Positions 23,423 to 32,721 of a DNA stretch of 64,000 nucleotides are shown piece by piece; position 1 is the stretch's first letter; each line of letters starts with the position of its first letter. The translations under genes and the position numbers were made by a program. The notes below the pieces were generated by a model. The model searched no databases and had not been told where the DNA came from. It saw only the letters and a program-made list of their open reading frames with translations. This stretch comes from Solibacter sp039934035 (GTDB lineage: Bacteria; Acidobacteriota; Terriglobia; Bryobacterales; Bryobacteraceae), in the NCBI GenBank assembly GCA_039934035.1, contig JBDTMZ010000059.1, forward strand, positions 1 through 64,000. The letters run 5' to 3'.

Positions 23423-25615
23423 TCAACGCAAAACTTTCGAAACTTCCATACGGAGGTCCGCATCAGGACTTTGTGCTGCCTTCTCGAGGTGAGTTCGCGC
23501 CTCCGCCGCCTGGCCCAGCCGCAGCAGTAGCACGCCCAGCGAGAGATGTGCTTCGTAAAAATCCGGTCTTAGCCCGATGGCGAGCCGGTACTCGTTCGCG
23601 GCCTGAGGGACTTGTCCCTTCGCCAGCAGCACGTCGGCCAGATCGGCATGAGCCTGCGCGGCATTGGGAGCCAGCCGCACACTCTCACGTAACTCTTGCA
23701 ACGCCCTGTCGTAGTCGTGCGACAGAATCAGCAGCAGCCCGAAACTGTGATGCGCTTCGGCGTACGCCGGGTTGCTCCCCAGCGCTTTCTCGAAGTGATA
23801 CGCCGCCTGCGCATAATCCTTGGACGCCGCCAGCAGATTCGCGAGATTGTTGTGCGCTTCCGCGAAATCCGGCTGCATCGCGATAGCTTGTCGAAAATAC
23901 TTTTCCGCCGCCGCTCCATCGCCCTTTCGCGACCACGCCATGGCCAGAAGATTGTTGGCCCCGGGAGCGTCCGGGTCTTTGTTTAAGGCGTTTTGAAGCA
24001 CCTGCAGCGCCGCATCGTCCCGCCCCTGGCGCAGGTACACATTCCCCAGATCCGCCAGGACTCCGGAATCGGGTGGCAGCTTTTCCAGTATCTCCGCCGC
24101 ACGCGCCACCTGGCCCGCCGCGATTAACGCGCCGGAGAGTTCTTTCGCCGCGCGCGTGAAATCGGCCCGATGCGCAAGCGCCTGCTCGAACCATGAAATC
24201 GCTTCCACCGGATTCCCCGCTTTCGAATAGGCCTTGCCCAATTCGAAATAAAACTCGGGCTCCGCGGGCCTGCTCTTTTCGATGGCAGCGCGCAGGCGGG
24301 GAATGCCCGCGGGCAGGTTCGCTCCATCCTGCACCTGGGCGACCGCCGTGTACAGTTCGTACCCGGGGGTCTGCGCGGCCCGCTCGCCATAGTAAGGAAC
24401 CACCTCACCCGCATAGATGGTCTTGGCTTCCGCCAGCGGCGCCAGCAGGTCGCGCGAAGGTTTGCGGCGTTGGATGTAATGGTCGGTCATCACGACATGC
24501 ACGGCATCCTCCGCGCGCCGCCGCGGCATGTGACAATCGATACAGTTTTCGCCGGCGGCCGCGGCTTTAGTGTGCCCAGCCGGGTGGCAAGTCTTACAAG
24601 CGGCAACATACTGCGCCGCCGCCTCCGGCCCGCGCGGGATGTCGTGCGGATTGTGACAGGTCGTACAAGTCATTTGGCTGGCCTGGAAGCAGGCCGACTT
24701 CCGCAGACGGTACGCCGCATGAGCGATCTCGAACTTGTCGTCATGCCCGGTGCCCGACTGGTGGTCGAAAAAGAGGAACGAGTCACTCAGCACCTGCCCC
24801 GGCCGGAAGGCAAATGCCGCCCGCTCGTAGCGGGGAACAATATGCGGCAGCGGACTGCTGGTGGTCTCCAGATGGCATTGCATGCACGTCTCGAGCTGCT
24901 GTTCGCGGCTCAGCCTGGCCGGATTGACGATGGCGCGCCGGATCGCATCCGGCGAAGCCTTGCCGGTGCCGGCGACCTCGGCGTGCCGCCGTCCAGGACC
25001 GTGACACCGCTGGCAGTCGATGCCCTCCGGCACCTGGTCGCTGCGTGTCGGAAAGCCGTTGTGACAGAAGAGGCAGTCCGCGCCAATCGCACGGCGAAAA
25101 TCAAGATGATCGGCGCGGTCATAGCCCGGACTCATGCCCCAATAGCCGCCCCGCTCCGCGTACCAGGTCACCGGCATTTCGAGAAGTTTGCCCTCCGCAT
25201 TGCGGTACACGTAGCTGCGCGCGTGGTTTCCCGAACCGATCACGAAATCCACCTGCTTCTCGACGGCATTCGTCGGCTTCCCGCCGAAGCCAACCTGATG
25301 CCGGGTCTGAAAAACCTTGCCCTCGCGCTCGCTCATCGTGTAATAACGGTCCGACGCTTGGTGATAGAAGCTGTTGCGGGACGTGAAGTCTTCCACCGGC
25401 GCGCCGGGCCTTGGACGATACATGGAGCGTGCCATGCCCGTCAGGCGATAAGTCTTCGCGATCGCCTGGTGGCAGCCCGCACAGGCCGCGGGGTCGATAT
25501 AGTCCGATGCCGTTTCAGCGGTGGAACTCTGCGGCGCTTTCCGCGCGGGCAGGAAATACACGGCGGCCGCCAGCACCGCACCCGCGACCAGGATCAGCCA
25601 TTTCTTCTGGGGCAT
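23423..25615 (-). CDS. Multihaem cytochrome c with TPR domain
   Basis: A 730-residue exported protein with an N-terminal signal anchor (WLILVAGAVLAAAVYFLPA). Residues ~40-370 form a c-type cytochrome domain with seven CxxCH haem motifs: CAGCH, CLFCH, CQRCH, CMQCH, CTTCH, CKTCH and CIDCH. From about residue 400 there are seven or so TPR-like helical repeats (AEPEFYFELGKAYSKAGNPV, AEAHHSFGLLLILSHDYDRA, DFYEAHLSLGVLLLRLGQAA). Electron transfer and scaffold functions are thus joined in one chain. Such proteins occur in Acidobacteria, but their redox partner is unknown. It is upstream of the receptor at 19731-23276 on the same strand, with the receptor's own promoter between. Confidence 0.9.
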   Translation of the reverse strand: MPQKKWLILVAGAVLAAAVYFLPARKAPQSSTAETASDYIDPAACAGCHQAIAKTYRLTGMARSMYRPRPGAPVEDFTSRNSFYHQASDRYYTMSEREGKVFQTRHQVGFGGKPTNAVEKQVDFVIGSGNHARSYVYRNAEGKLLEMPVTWYAERGGYWGMSPGYDRADHLDFRRAIGADCLFCHNGFPTRSDQVPEGIDCQRCHGPGRRHAEVAGTGKASPDAIRRAIVNPARLSREQQLETCMQCHLETTSSPLPHIVPRYERAAFAFRPGQVLSDSFLFFDHQSGTGHDDKFEIAHAAYRLRKSACFQASQMTCTTCHNPHDIPRGPEAAAQYVAACKTCHPAGHTKAAAAGENCIDCHMPRRRAEDAVHVVMTDHYIQRRKPSRDLLAPLAEAKTIYAGEVVPYYGERAAQTPGYELYTAVAQVQDGANLPAGIPRLRAAIEKSRPAEPEFYFELGKAYSKAGNPVEAISWFEQALAHRADFTRAAKELSGALIAAGQVARAAEILEKLPPDSGVLADLGNVYLRQGRDDAALQVLQNALNKDPDAPGANNLLAMAWSRKGDGAAAEKYFRQAIAMQPDFAEAHNNLANLLAASKDYAQAAYHFEKALGSNPAYAEAHHSFGLLLILSHDYDRALQELRESVRLAPNAAQAHADLADVLLAKGQVPQAANEYRLAIGLRPDFYEAHLSLGVLLLRLGQAAEARTHLEKAAQSPDADLRMEVSKVLR

Positions 25616-25733
25616 CGTTCTATTCCGGTCAAAACAGTCATCGCCATCAGGCGTCGTAGTCCGCGGGCGTCAGCACTGCTCGGCAACGTCCCCACAACAC
25701 CGCGCGTATTCTGCATTCTCCTACACCTTGCTC

Positions 25734-25811
25734 CAATCCGAGCCGCGACCGTGACGGAGCGATCCTGGCCATGGCACCCAATCCGAGCCGCGACGGTAAC
25801 GGAGCGATCCT
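25734..25811. repeat. Two tandem-spaced copies of the CCGCGACCGTGA repeat
   Basis: Positions 25734-25766 and 25779-25811 are two 33-base near-identical units (each with CAATCCGAGCCGCGAC and ending GGAGCGATCCT), separated by 12 bases. A third partial copy follows at 25817-25830. The core recurs at 18487-18507 and, diverged, at 15990-16007. The rest of the 25616-25902 gap holds no recognised gene. Confidence 0.7.
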
Positions 25812-25902
25812 TACCACGAGCCGCGAACGCTGGCGCTGCACTCCGCCATCCCCGCCAAACAGTAAGTCGCTGGGGCACGCCGCATTCGCCGCGCGTAACT
25901 CT

Positions 25903-27180
25903 CTATTTCGCGAATCGCGAGTTGATCCACTGCGCCACGTAGTCGAAATAATTCTTCACGCTGTTGGAGTACTGGCCCGGCGTCTTCTCGCAAGCCTTGC
26001 AGGGGGTCGCCCCGTGCTCGGCGCCCTCAAGCACGATGAAGTCCTTATCCTTGCTGGCGGCCTGCTCGTAGTGCCGTTCGTTGTCGCGGATAAAGATGTA
26101 GCCACCCATGGCAGAGAACAGCACCGGCACCGAAATATTCTTCACCGCGCAGGAGACGGAGTTGTTCGTCGAGCACCAATCGATGCCGTCCTGCGAATTA
26201 GTGGCGCGAATCGCATTGGTGCTCAGAAACGACCGGACCGTCAGCACGCGGGCCGTCTGGCGAAAACTCCCCGCCGAACGCGCCGGCGCGCCGTAATGCA
26301 TGGCGCTCTCCACAATCTGCGTCGCAATCGTCCCGTCGTTCTTGAGTAGTTTGCGCGGTTGCGCCGTATGGTCGCGCAGGCTCGGGTCCAGCGAAATCAG
26401 GCGCGCCCCCTGCCCCTGCGTGATCACAAACACATCGTCGTCTTTATATGGGTACTTGCCTTCGTCCATCTGCTTAACGCGGCCGAGCGCGTCGTCAATC
26501 AGGCGGTTCATACGCTCCGCCTGTGCCTTGAAGTAGCGCTGCTTGAATTCCGCCGGATAGTTCGAAGCACCGTTCGGATTGAACCCGTTCTTGACGCTGA
26601 ACGGATCGAGCGCGGGGTCGATCTTCGTAGGATCGTTGCCGATCACGGCCGGGTTGAGACTCCGCAAGCCGTTAATCGAATTGCCGGGATGGGCGTCCAT
26701 GAAAACAGCTCCGTCGGCGGGCGGCAAGCCAGCCAGGCGGTTGGTGCACGGCACCAGTTTGGCGGCGTCCTGGCAAATGCCCGGCCCCTTCTCCGCCACC
26801 GCCTGGTAGTAACTCATCGAGGTGCCCCCGCCGCTGTGCCCGAACAAGATCACCTTTTCGATGCCGGGCTGCTTGCGCAGAAACTCCATGCCCGACTTGA
26901 TATCCAGCGCAATCTCGTCCCAATTGACTTCCGCCTCGTTATTCTCAAAGCGTGGATTCATTGCCAGCACCAGGAAGCCCCGGCGCGACAACTCACGCGT
27001 GGCGATGTGCGACAGAAAATTGGCCGTACGGTGGGTCAGAATCACCGCCACCTTCGGCGCCGGTCCCGCGTTCGGACGGTACAACGCGCCCTTGGTGGTC
27101 GACGGCGAGAACTGGATGTAGACGGGATTGTCCTGCGCGTGACAGGCGAAGGCGGCCATGGCAAGAAAAAAGAGCCTCAT
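25903..27180 (-). CDS. Exported alpha/beta hydrolase
   Basis: A 425-residue protein with a short signal peptide (RLFFLAMAAFACHAQ) and an alpha/beta-hydrolase fold. VAVILTHRTANFLSH is the early strand/oxyanion region. ILFGHSGGGTSMSYYQ carries the nucleophile Ser116 in GHSGG. FIVLEGAEHGATPC near the end supplies the histidine. An acid residue is probably in the stretch around DNERHYEQAASKDKD. The lid-like insert after the nucleophile is large (~200 residues). Several cysteines (CQDA, CTN, CSTN, CAVK, CKACEK) fit an exported, disulfide-bonded enzyme. The substrate is unknown. The GH51 gene lies upstream on the same strand, 149 bases away, with a terminator-like hairpin between. Confidence 0.83.
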   Translation of the reverse strand: MRLFFLAMAAFACHAQDNPVYIQFSPSTTKGALYRPNAGPAPKVAVILTHRTANFLSHIATRELSRRGFLVLAMNPRFENNEAEVNWDEIALDIKSGMEFLRKQPGIEKVILFGHSGGGTSMSYYQAVAEKGPGICQDAAKLVPCTNRLAGLPPADGAVFMDAHPGNSINGLRSLNPAVIGNDPTKIDPALDPFSVKNGFNPNGASNYPAEFKQRYFKAQAERMNRLIDDALGRVKQMDEGKYPYKDDDVFVITQGQGARLISLDPSLRDHTAQPRKLLKNDGTIATQIVESAMHYGAPARSAGSFRQTARVLTVRSFLSTNAIRATNSQDGIDWCSTNNSVSCAVKNISVPVLFSAMGGYIFIRDNERHYEQAASKDKDFIVLEGAEHGATPCKACEKTPGQYSNSVKNYFDYVAQWINSRFAK

Positions 27181-27285
27181 GGCGTCTTACGGTATCGCAA
27201 TTTGGGTTTGCGTGCGAAGCGTCCAGGGTACGACCCGGCGCTGCGCCAGCCCGCCATCGTCAGTGAGGAAAGAAATGAGGAAGAG

Positions 27286-27313
27286 ACAGGCCGCCGCAAA
27301 AACGGTGGCCTGT
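27286..27313. terminator. Terminator-like hairpin after the GH51 gene
   Basis: Arms ACAGGCCGCCG and CGGTGGCCTGT pair over 11 positions with one G-U, around CAAAAA. On the minus strand the stem is followed by pyrimidine-rich sequence. It belongs to the GG(G/A)CAGGC palindrome family and could terminate GH51 transcription. Confidence 0.5.
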
Positions 27314-27329
27314 CCCCGTGAACCACTAA

Positions 27330-29501
27330 CTACGCGACATCGAATTCGTAGACGCTGACGCTGATGGCGGGCACCTGTACCGTACCCGTCAAGCCGCTCT
27401 GCGCCTGCTCGACAATCTGTACCGCCGGCGGCCTGCCCGCCTGGTTCGAGGCATTCACGTTCGGAGCCGCGATCTGCCATAGTTTGCCCGCGCCGCGCAG
27501 AGTCACTCCCGTGATTTTGGGCGTGAACTGCCGGGCAGTTTCCGTGGGATTGATCACCGACAGAATCAACTTCTTCTTATCGCTGGAAAGCGCCGCACAG
27601 AAATCCAGCGGGAAGGTGGACGTTCCGATGGGGACGCTGGGAGTGTCCACATACGGCGTGCCCGGCACCGCCTGCTGCGGAGAATTGCCGCTCACCTGTG
27701 CCGGCAGAGCGTTGCCGAAGTGATTGTGCATGAGCTTCATCACCAGGCCCTCCGCGGTGTAGCCCGCGGGCTCGCCGGCGTTGTCCACCAGCACGGTCCC
27801 CAGCCCGCCTGTGGCGCAGCTCGCGCCCACCATATCGGAACGGCGGAACACTTCGTTGAAGAACAGCGCGTACGAAAGCGGCGTCAACATGCCCGCCGGC
27901 TGGTAGGAAGTACCGTCCGGATTCCGATGGCGGCAGCCCCATTCGTCGAAGATGAACTTGATGTTCTTAGCCTTCAACTTGGGCATCTTCGCGACATACT
28001 TCTGCCATGCCTCGAAAGCCTCCCCTGCCCGGTTGGACAGCCTGCGTGCCTGCACTTCCAACGGATCTTTCGATGCATCGACAAACTTCTGCTTCTGGAC
28101 ATCGAAAGCCAGCCGAGGATAGGCGTACGTGTGCTCGGAGACGTAATCGACGTTGTCAACGTTCTCCGCGCAGTTGGCCAGCAGCCATCCGGTCCAGTCC
28201 TCGTGACTACCAAACTCGTGCGGCAGCTTCGCCGTGATCGGCGGTTCCCATTCAGACGGGAAGAAATTGCCGATCTTTTCCGCGCCGCCGACGCTGCGCT
28301 CGCAAGGCGTTGCTCCGGACAAGGTCACCTTGATTTTAGGATCCACCTTGCGCATGGCTTCGACCATGTAGTTATGCTTCCACCAGTACTGCTCTAGCGG
28401 CATGTGGCCGAACTGCCAGGGGCCGTACATCTCGTTGCCGATCGTCCACAGCTTGATGTTGAAGGGCTCCGCATGGCCGTTCTGCGCGCGCAGTTTGCCC
28501 AGCCGGGTGTCGGTGGAGCCATTGCAATATTCCACCTCGTCGGCCGCCATGCGATGATCTCCGAATCCGCTGTTGACGGTCAGATCCGGCTCCGCGCCCA
28601 GCAAGCGGCAGAAGGCGACGAACTCATGCAGTCCGACGTCGTTCGATTCGATTGCCGCACTCCACATCGCCTGCGCGCGCGGCGGACGCTTGTCCGGATC
28701 GCCCAGGCCATCGTAGAAATCGTAGGCCGAAACAAAGTTGCCGCCCGGCCACTTCGCCATCTTGAAGCCGGCTTCCTTAATGAGCTTGATCATGCCGGCG
28801 TGGAAGCCCTGTACATTATCCGCAGGCATCAACGATACCGCGCCGATGTGGAACGTGCCGCTGCCGGTACCGACAATTTCCAGCCGCCCCTCTTCGGAAT
28901 CCGCCGCCGCCGTGAACTTCAGCGGGAACTTCTTATACTCGTGCGACAGGGACGGAATGGTGATGGTCTGCGAATCGCTCGCGCCCGTTCCCCAGGCCAG
29001 CCGCACCACCACTTTCGCGCCGGAATCGCCCGCCAGCCAGACACGGCCCGTATACGCCTTTCCTTTCGCCACACGAATTTTGGATTGTTGAACGCCGCGC
29101 GGTTCGGAACCTTCCAGCTTGACCTGCGGACTATGATTGCCCGTGAACGCCTTCGCCTTGTCCATGGTCACGGTGGCCGCCGGACCAACCGGCCGGAAGG
29201 GCTCTCCGCGGAAGCGCCGCATACCGCCGCCACCGCCCGCGGGGGCATTTTGGGCAGGCGGCGGAGCGGGCTCTACCGCGTTGGCGAATTTGCGGTCCGT
29301 CAACATCTCCGACCAGACACGGGTGGTGGCCGGTTCCATGTACCCTCCGAAAATCAGCGGAGTGATCGGCTCGCCTAGCTTGGCGGCATCGATCGCGACT
29401 TGAATGGTCTCCGGGGGAGCCGCGTAAGCGTTCCTCCCCTGCTGCATCATGGCGGCGCCCGCCACCGAAGCCTTTAGAAGCTCACGTCGGTTGATTGGCA
29501 T
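27330..29501 (-). CDS. GH51-type alpha-L-arabinofuranosidase, Tat-exported
   Basis: A 723-residue enzyme with a twin-arginine signal (MPINRRELLKASVAGAAMM). After the signal comes a carbohydrate-binding-like beta domain (about residues 100-230), then a catalytic TIM barrel: FKMAKWPGGNFVSAYDFYDG, KLWTIGNEMYGPWQFGHMPL with the acid/base Glu in GNE, and NIKFIFDEWGCRHRNPDG with the nucleophile Glu in DEW. A C-terminal beta-sandwich closes the chain (KKLILSVINPTETARQFTPK). GH51 enzymes remove arabinofuranose from arabinoxylan and arabinan. The start has GGAG five bases upstream. A glycine/proline loop (PPAQNAPAGGGGGMR) is an oddity near residue 85. Confidence 0.88.
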   Translation of the reverse strand: MPINRRELLKASVAGAAMMQQGRNAYAAPPETIQVAIDAAKLGEPITPLIFGGYMEPATTRVWSEMLTDRKFANAVEPAPPPAQNAPAGGGGGMRRFRGEPFRPVGPAATVTMDKAKAFTGNHSPQVKLEGSEPRGVQQSKIRVAKGKAYTGRVWLAGDSGAKVVVRLAWGTGASDSQTITIPSLSHEYKKFPLKFTAAADSEEGRLEIVGTGSGTFHIGAVSLMPADNVQGFHAGMIKLIKEAGFKMAKWPGGNFVSAYDFYDGLGDPDKRPPRAQAMWSAAIESNDVGLHEFVAFCRLLGAEPDLTVNSGFGDHRMAADEVEYCNGSTDTRLGKLRAQNGHAEPFNIKLWTIGNEMYGPWQFGHMPLEQYWWKHNYMVEAMRKVDPKIKVTLSGATPCERSVGGAEKIGNFFPSEWEPPITAKLPHEFGSHEDWTGWLLANCAENVDNVDYVSEHTYAYPRLAFDVQKQKFVDASKDPLEVQARRLSNRAGEAFEAWQKYVAKMPKLKAKNIKFIFDEWGCRHRNPDGTSYQPAGMLTPLSYALFFNEVFRRSDMVGASCATGGLGTVLVDNAGEPAGYTAEGLVMKLMHNHFGNALPAQVSGNSPQQAVPGTPYVDTPSVPIGTSTFPLDFCAALSSDKKKLILSVINPTETARQFTPKITGVTLRGAGKLWQIAAPNVNASNQAGRPPAVQIVEQAQSGLTGTVQVPAISVSVYEFDVA

Positions 29502-29734
29502 GTGTTCTCCTGGTCTTACCTGGCCCTTGCCGTTTTCGGCTATTACGGCTCCGTTATCTTATAAGTGCGAGGTTGGTTCTACCTTAACACCGCGCACGCT
29601 CAAGCGAAATACCGGACACCGCTAAGCACCAGTCGTGCCACGCGTGCCGGGACAGCGAAAATACGCCGCACCTGTGGTAGGATCAGATCCCTGTCGGTCT
29701 TGCCGCCAGAACGGAACCCAAAGGATATCCGCCA

Positions 29735-30235
29735 ATGAAACTCCGTACGACGCTCCTACCGGCCGCACTCCTGTGCGTGCTGGCCACCACTTCCTGCTCC
29801 CCCTCGGCGCCGCCCGACACGCGCGCCGCGGACATCGCGGCATTGAAGAACCTCGACGAAGAATGGTCGAATACCGCAGCCAAACACGACGTCGACGGCA
29901 CGGTGGCGTTCTATGCCGACGATGCCGTGGTGCTGCCGCCCAACGCTCCGCTTGCCGGCGGCCGCAAAGCGATTCGCGATTCCTGGGCGGCCATGCTCGG
30001 GGCCGGCATGGCCATATCCTGGAAAGTCTCCAAAGCCGACGCGTCTGGCGATCTTGGCTACGTCCACGGCACTTACAACCTGGCCATCCAGGATCCCAAG
30101 GGCGGAGCGCCGGTTCACGACATCGGAAAATTTCTGGAGGTCTGGAAGCGGCAGGCGGACGGGAAGTGGAAGTGCATCGTCGATATGTTCAATTCCGATC
30201 TGCCCGCCGAGCCGCCGCCCGACACGAAGAAATAG
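29735..30235 (+). CDS. DUF4440/SnoaL-like (NTF2-fold) lipoprotein
   Basis: A 166-residue exported protein. The N-terminus KLRTTLLPAALLCVLATTSC resembles a lipoprotein signal ending at Cys21. The rest is an NTF2-like cone fold of the DUF4440 type: ALKNLDEEWSNTAAKHDVDG, TVAFYADDAVVLPPNAPLAG, then a beta-sheet ending FLEVWKRQADGKWKCIVDMF. Such proteins bind small ligands or act as isomerase-like enzymes. No catalytic set is certain. It has a good ribosome site (AAGGA before ATG 29735) and stands alone between two minus-strand genes. Confidence 0.85.
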   Translation: MKLRTTLLPAALLCVLATTSCSPSAPPDTRAADIAALKNLDEEWSNTAAKHDVDGTVAFYADDAVVLPPNAPLAGGRKAIRDSWAAMLGAGMAISWKVSKADASGDLGYVHGTYNLAIQDPKGGAPVHDIGKFLEVWKRQADGKWKCIVDMFNSDLPAEPPPDTKK

Positions 30236-30267
30236 CGCCTCCTGGACTTGCGTCTACGCGCCAGCCT

Positions 30268-31128
30268 TCAGTCGATCTCCAACGCCCGCCGCAGCGCCGC
30301 CTTCATCACCGCCTCCGGGGCCTTCTGCCCGGTCCAAAGTTCGAACCCGATCACGCCCTGGTAGACCAGCATCGAGAGGCCATCGAGCACCGGCAAGCCC
30401 TGCTGCCTCGCAGCCTGCAGCAGCCGTGTGTCCGGCGGATTGATCACCGCGTCGCAAACCAGCATTCCGGCGCCGGCACTCGCCAGGTCCACCGCCGGCA
30501 TGGCGTCGATATCCGGGTAGAGCCCGATCGACGTGGCGTTCACCAGTACATCCACGTCGCCAGGGACCGCGTACATCATGGGCCACGCCTGAAACCGGAT
30601 GCTTGCCTTGGTCTTGGCAGTCAGGTCATCCACCATCTGCCGCCCACGGTCGATCGACCGGTTCACCACAAGGATGTCCGCCGCGCCCGCCAGCGCTAGT
30701 TCGGTCACGATCGCACGGGAAGCTCCGCCGGCGCCCAGCACCACCATGCGCTTGCCCTTCGGTTCGATTCCGCCGTCCTGCCGCAGCCCTCGCAGGAAGC
30801 CCTTGCCGTCCGTATTCTCGCCGATCAGACGGTCGCCTTCGCGCCGTACCGTGTTCACCGCGCCGATGATTGCGGCGTCCGGCGCGATCTCATCCAGATG
30901 CTCGATCACCGCTACCTTGTGCGGAATCGTCAGATTGATTCCCCGCATGCCGAAAGCACGCACTCCGGCAATGGCATCGCGAAGGCTCTCGGGACTCACC
31001 TCGACGGTCAGGTATCGCCAGTTCAGTCCCAGCGACTGAAACGCAGCTTCTTGCATCGCGCCGGTGGGATTTTCCGCTACCGGGCGTCCGAAACACGCGA
31101 CTAATTCCGCTTTGAAATTCGCAGGCAT
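30268..31128 (-). CDS. aroE: Shikimate dehydrogenase
   Basis: A 286-residue NADP-dependent enzyme reducing 3-dehydroshikimate to shikimate in the aromatic amino-acid pathway. Visible are the substrate-binding GMRGINLTIPHK segment with the catalytic lysine, IGAVNTVRREGDRLIGENTD with the catalytic aspartate, the Rossmann turn VVLGAGGASRAIVTE, and NATSIGLYPD. The C-terminal GLSMLVYQGVIGFELWTGQ is the usual end. The N-terminal serine pair is hard to place: AENPTGAMQEAA replaces the common SHSLSP loop, so it may be a YdiB/RifI-like or divergent AroE. ATG 31128 is the only clear start. Confidence 0.88.
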   Translation of the reverse strand: MPANFKAELVACFGRPVAENPTGAMQEAAFQSLGLNWRYLTVEVSPESLRDAIAGVRAFGMRGINLTIPHKVAVIEHLDEIAPDAAIIGAVNTVRREGDRLIGENTDGKGFLRGLRQDGGIEPKGKRMVVLGAGGASRAIVTELALAGAADILVVNRSIDRGRQMVDDLTAKTKASIRFQAWPMMYAVPGDVDVLVNATSIGLYPDIDAMPAVDLASAGAGMLVCDAVINPPDTRLLQAARQQGLPVLDGLSMLVYQGVIGFELWTGQKAPEAVMKAALRRALEID

Positions 31129-31449
31129 GGTGAGTGAGGGGAGCGCTTTCGATACCAGTGTATTTCAGTGCCGCAGGCTTCGGTCCCAGCCGGGAACCGC
31201 CCGCAAAAAGGGGATTTGAACGAGAGCAACTAGTTCATCGACCGCGTAGACTGTTTCCTTTTACAGAGATCCTGGTTAATTAGGTTTCATCAGCTCTCAT
31301 ATCGGCGTTCCTCTGCCTTATTAGAATGCCCCCGCGTCTTGAGACACGCCGACAACCAAATCGTTTTGCCGCCGATGAACGCCGATGAACGCCGGTGAAC
31401 ACAGCATCTTTCTATCTACAGGAGAACGCTGAATCACGCTTTCAAAACA
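31129..31449. repeat. Intergenic region with GCCGATGAAC-type repeat
   Basis: No gene is seen. Positions 31328-31422 match 63351-63442 closely: both run through GTCTTGAGA, GCCGACAACCAAA, then stacked GCCGATGAAC decamers, then GAACACAGCA and a T-rich end. An inverted copy lies at 39281-39447. This is a dispersed intergenic repeat family. Confidence 0.7.
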
Positions 31450-32721
31450 CTAGTTCTGGAACAGCAGCGGAGCAAACTGATACAGGGCACGCCGCCAGCT
31501 CTGCCACTCGTGCGCAGTCTGCGGAGACTCGTAGAAGACGGCGTTAACGCCAGACTCCTTCAGCGCGTCCACATTCTTCTTCGCGGCGGCGCCGTTCTCG
31601 CGGCCGCCATAGCTCACGAACACCAGCTTGACCTTCTTCTTGAAGGCCGCGGCATCCTTGACCTCGTCGGGAGCGATGCTGCCGCCGCTGAAGATTCCGA
31701 TGTGCGAGAACTTATCGAGGTTCGCCATCGTGATCCCGCGCGTCTGCATGCCGCCCATCGAGAGACCGGACATTGCCCGGTGCGGCTGGTCCGCCACGGT
31801 CCGGAAGTTGGCATCGACGTAAGGAATCAGATCATCGATCAGTACGCGCTCGAACGCCGTGAAATTCATGCCGCCGCGTCCGCCGCCCGGACCACGACCT
31901 GCACCCGGAGCCGCACCAGCGGCGCCAGCCACAGCACCAGCCGGAGGAGCCGCCGGAGGCTGACCCGCCGGAGCCGCGCCGCCGCGAGCCGCACCGGCAG
32001 GAGCCGGTCCACGACCCATACTCGCGCCGGGAACGTAGCTGTTGGCGATTACGACCAGGAACGGCTTCGCCTTGCCGGCAGCGATCAGGTTGTCCATGAT
32101 GGTCGCCGTCTTACCCTGGCTGGCCCAGCCATTCTCGTCCTCGCCTGCGCCGTGCTGAAGGTAGAGCACCGGGTATTTCTTGGTGCCCTTCTCATACTCG
32201 GCGGGCGTATAGACAAAGGCGCGCAGGAACGTGTTCGGCGCCGCCTTGGTGGGGTAGCGAATTTCGCGCACCTGCCCGTGGGGCACATTCTTCACCTGGT
32301 AAAAGTCCTGATCCTGGGCGGGAATTTCAATTCCGCTGCCCCAGCGGCTGGAGCCATAGAACATCACGCTGCCCGGGTCCGGCACCGCCACTCCGTCCAC
32401 CTGAAGCTGATAGTAGTGGAAGCCTTCGTCCTGCGGATTCGACACACCCATCCACGCGCCGTCCTCGCCCTTCGTCATCGGATACCGGACACCGCCGATG
32501 TCGAGTTGGACTGTCTGCGCTTGCGGCGCAACCAGCCGCGTGCGGACCCGGCGCTCCGAGTTGACCTCCGGGTACTGTTTGTTCTGTTGATTGTTAGCCG
32601 AAGGTTTGAAATCCTCCACCGGCGGAGTTTTCATGATTTCGACTGGCGGCCTGGGCGTTTGGGGTGGTGCCTGGCACCACAACGCGGGCAGCAGAGTCAG
32701 TGTCAATATCGCAGCTCTCAT
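31450..32721 (-). CDS. Exported carbohydrate esterase (feruloyl/acetyl-xylan esterase-like)
   Basis: A 423-residue protein: signal peptide (MRAAILTLTLLPALWCQ), an N-terminal immunoglobulin-like domain (about residues 55-145, ending near YQLQVDGVAVPDPGS), and an esterase D/feruloyl-esterase-like alpha/beta-hydrolase domain. YPVLYLQHGAGEDENGW is the oxyanion region and AMSGLSMGGMQTRGITMANL has the nucleophile Ser in GLSMGG. The His is probably in AHEWQSWRRAL near the end. An unusual ~45-residue Ala/Pro/Gly/Arg insert lies before the nucleophile. ATG 32721 follows GGAGG. A start at 32955 would add 78 poor residues. It likely removes acyl groups from xylan, fitting the neighbouring xylanase. Confidence 0.84.
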   Translation of the reverse strand: MRAAILTLTLLPALWCQAPPQTPRPPVEIMKTPPVEDFKPSANNQQNKQYPEVNSERRVRTRLVAPQAQTVQLDIGGVRYPMTKGEDGAWMGVSNPQDEGFHYYQLQVDGVAVPDPGSVMFYGSSRWGSGIEIPAQDQDFYQVKNVPHGQVREIRYPTKAAPNTFLRAFVYTPAEYEKGTKKYPVLYLQHGAGEDENGWASQGKTATIMDNLIAAGKAKPFLVVIANSYVPGASMGRGPAPAGAARGGAAPAGQPPAAPPAGAVAGAAGAAPGAGRGPGGGRGGMNFTAFERVLIDDLIPYVDANFRTVADQPHRAMSGLSMGGMQTRGITMANLDKFSHIGIFSGGSIAPDEVKDAAAFKKKVKLVFVSYGGRENGAAAKKNVDALKESGVNAVFYESPQTAHEWQSWRRALYQFAPLLFQN

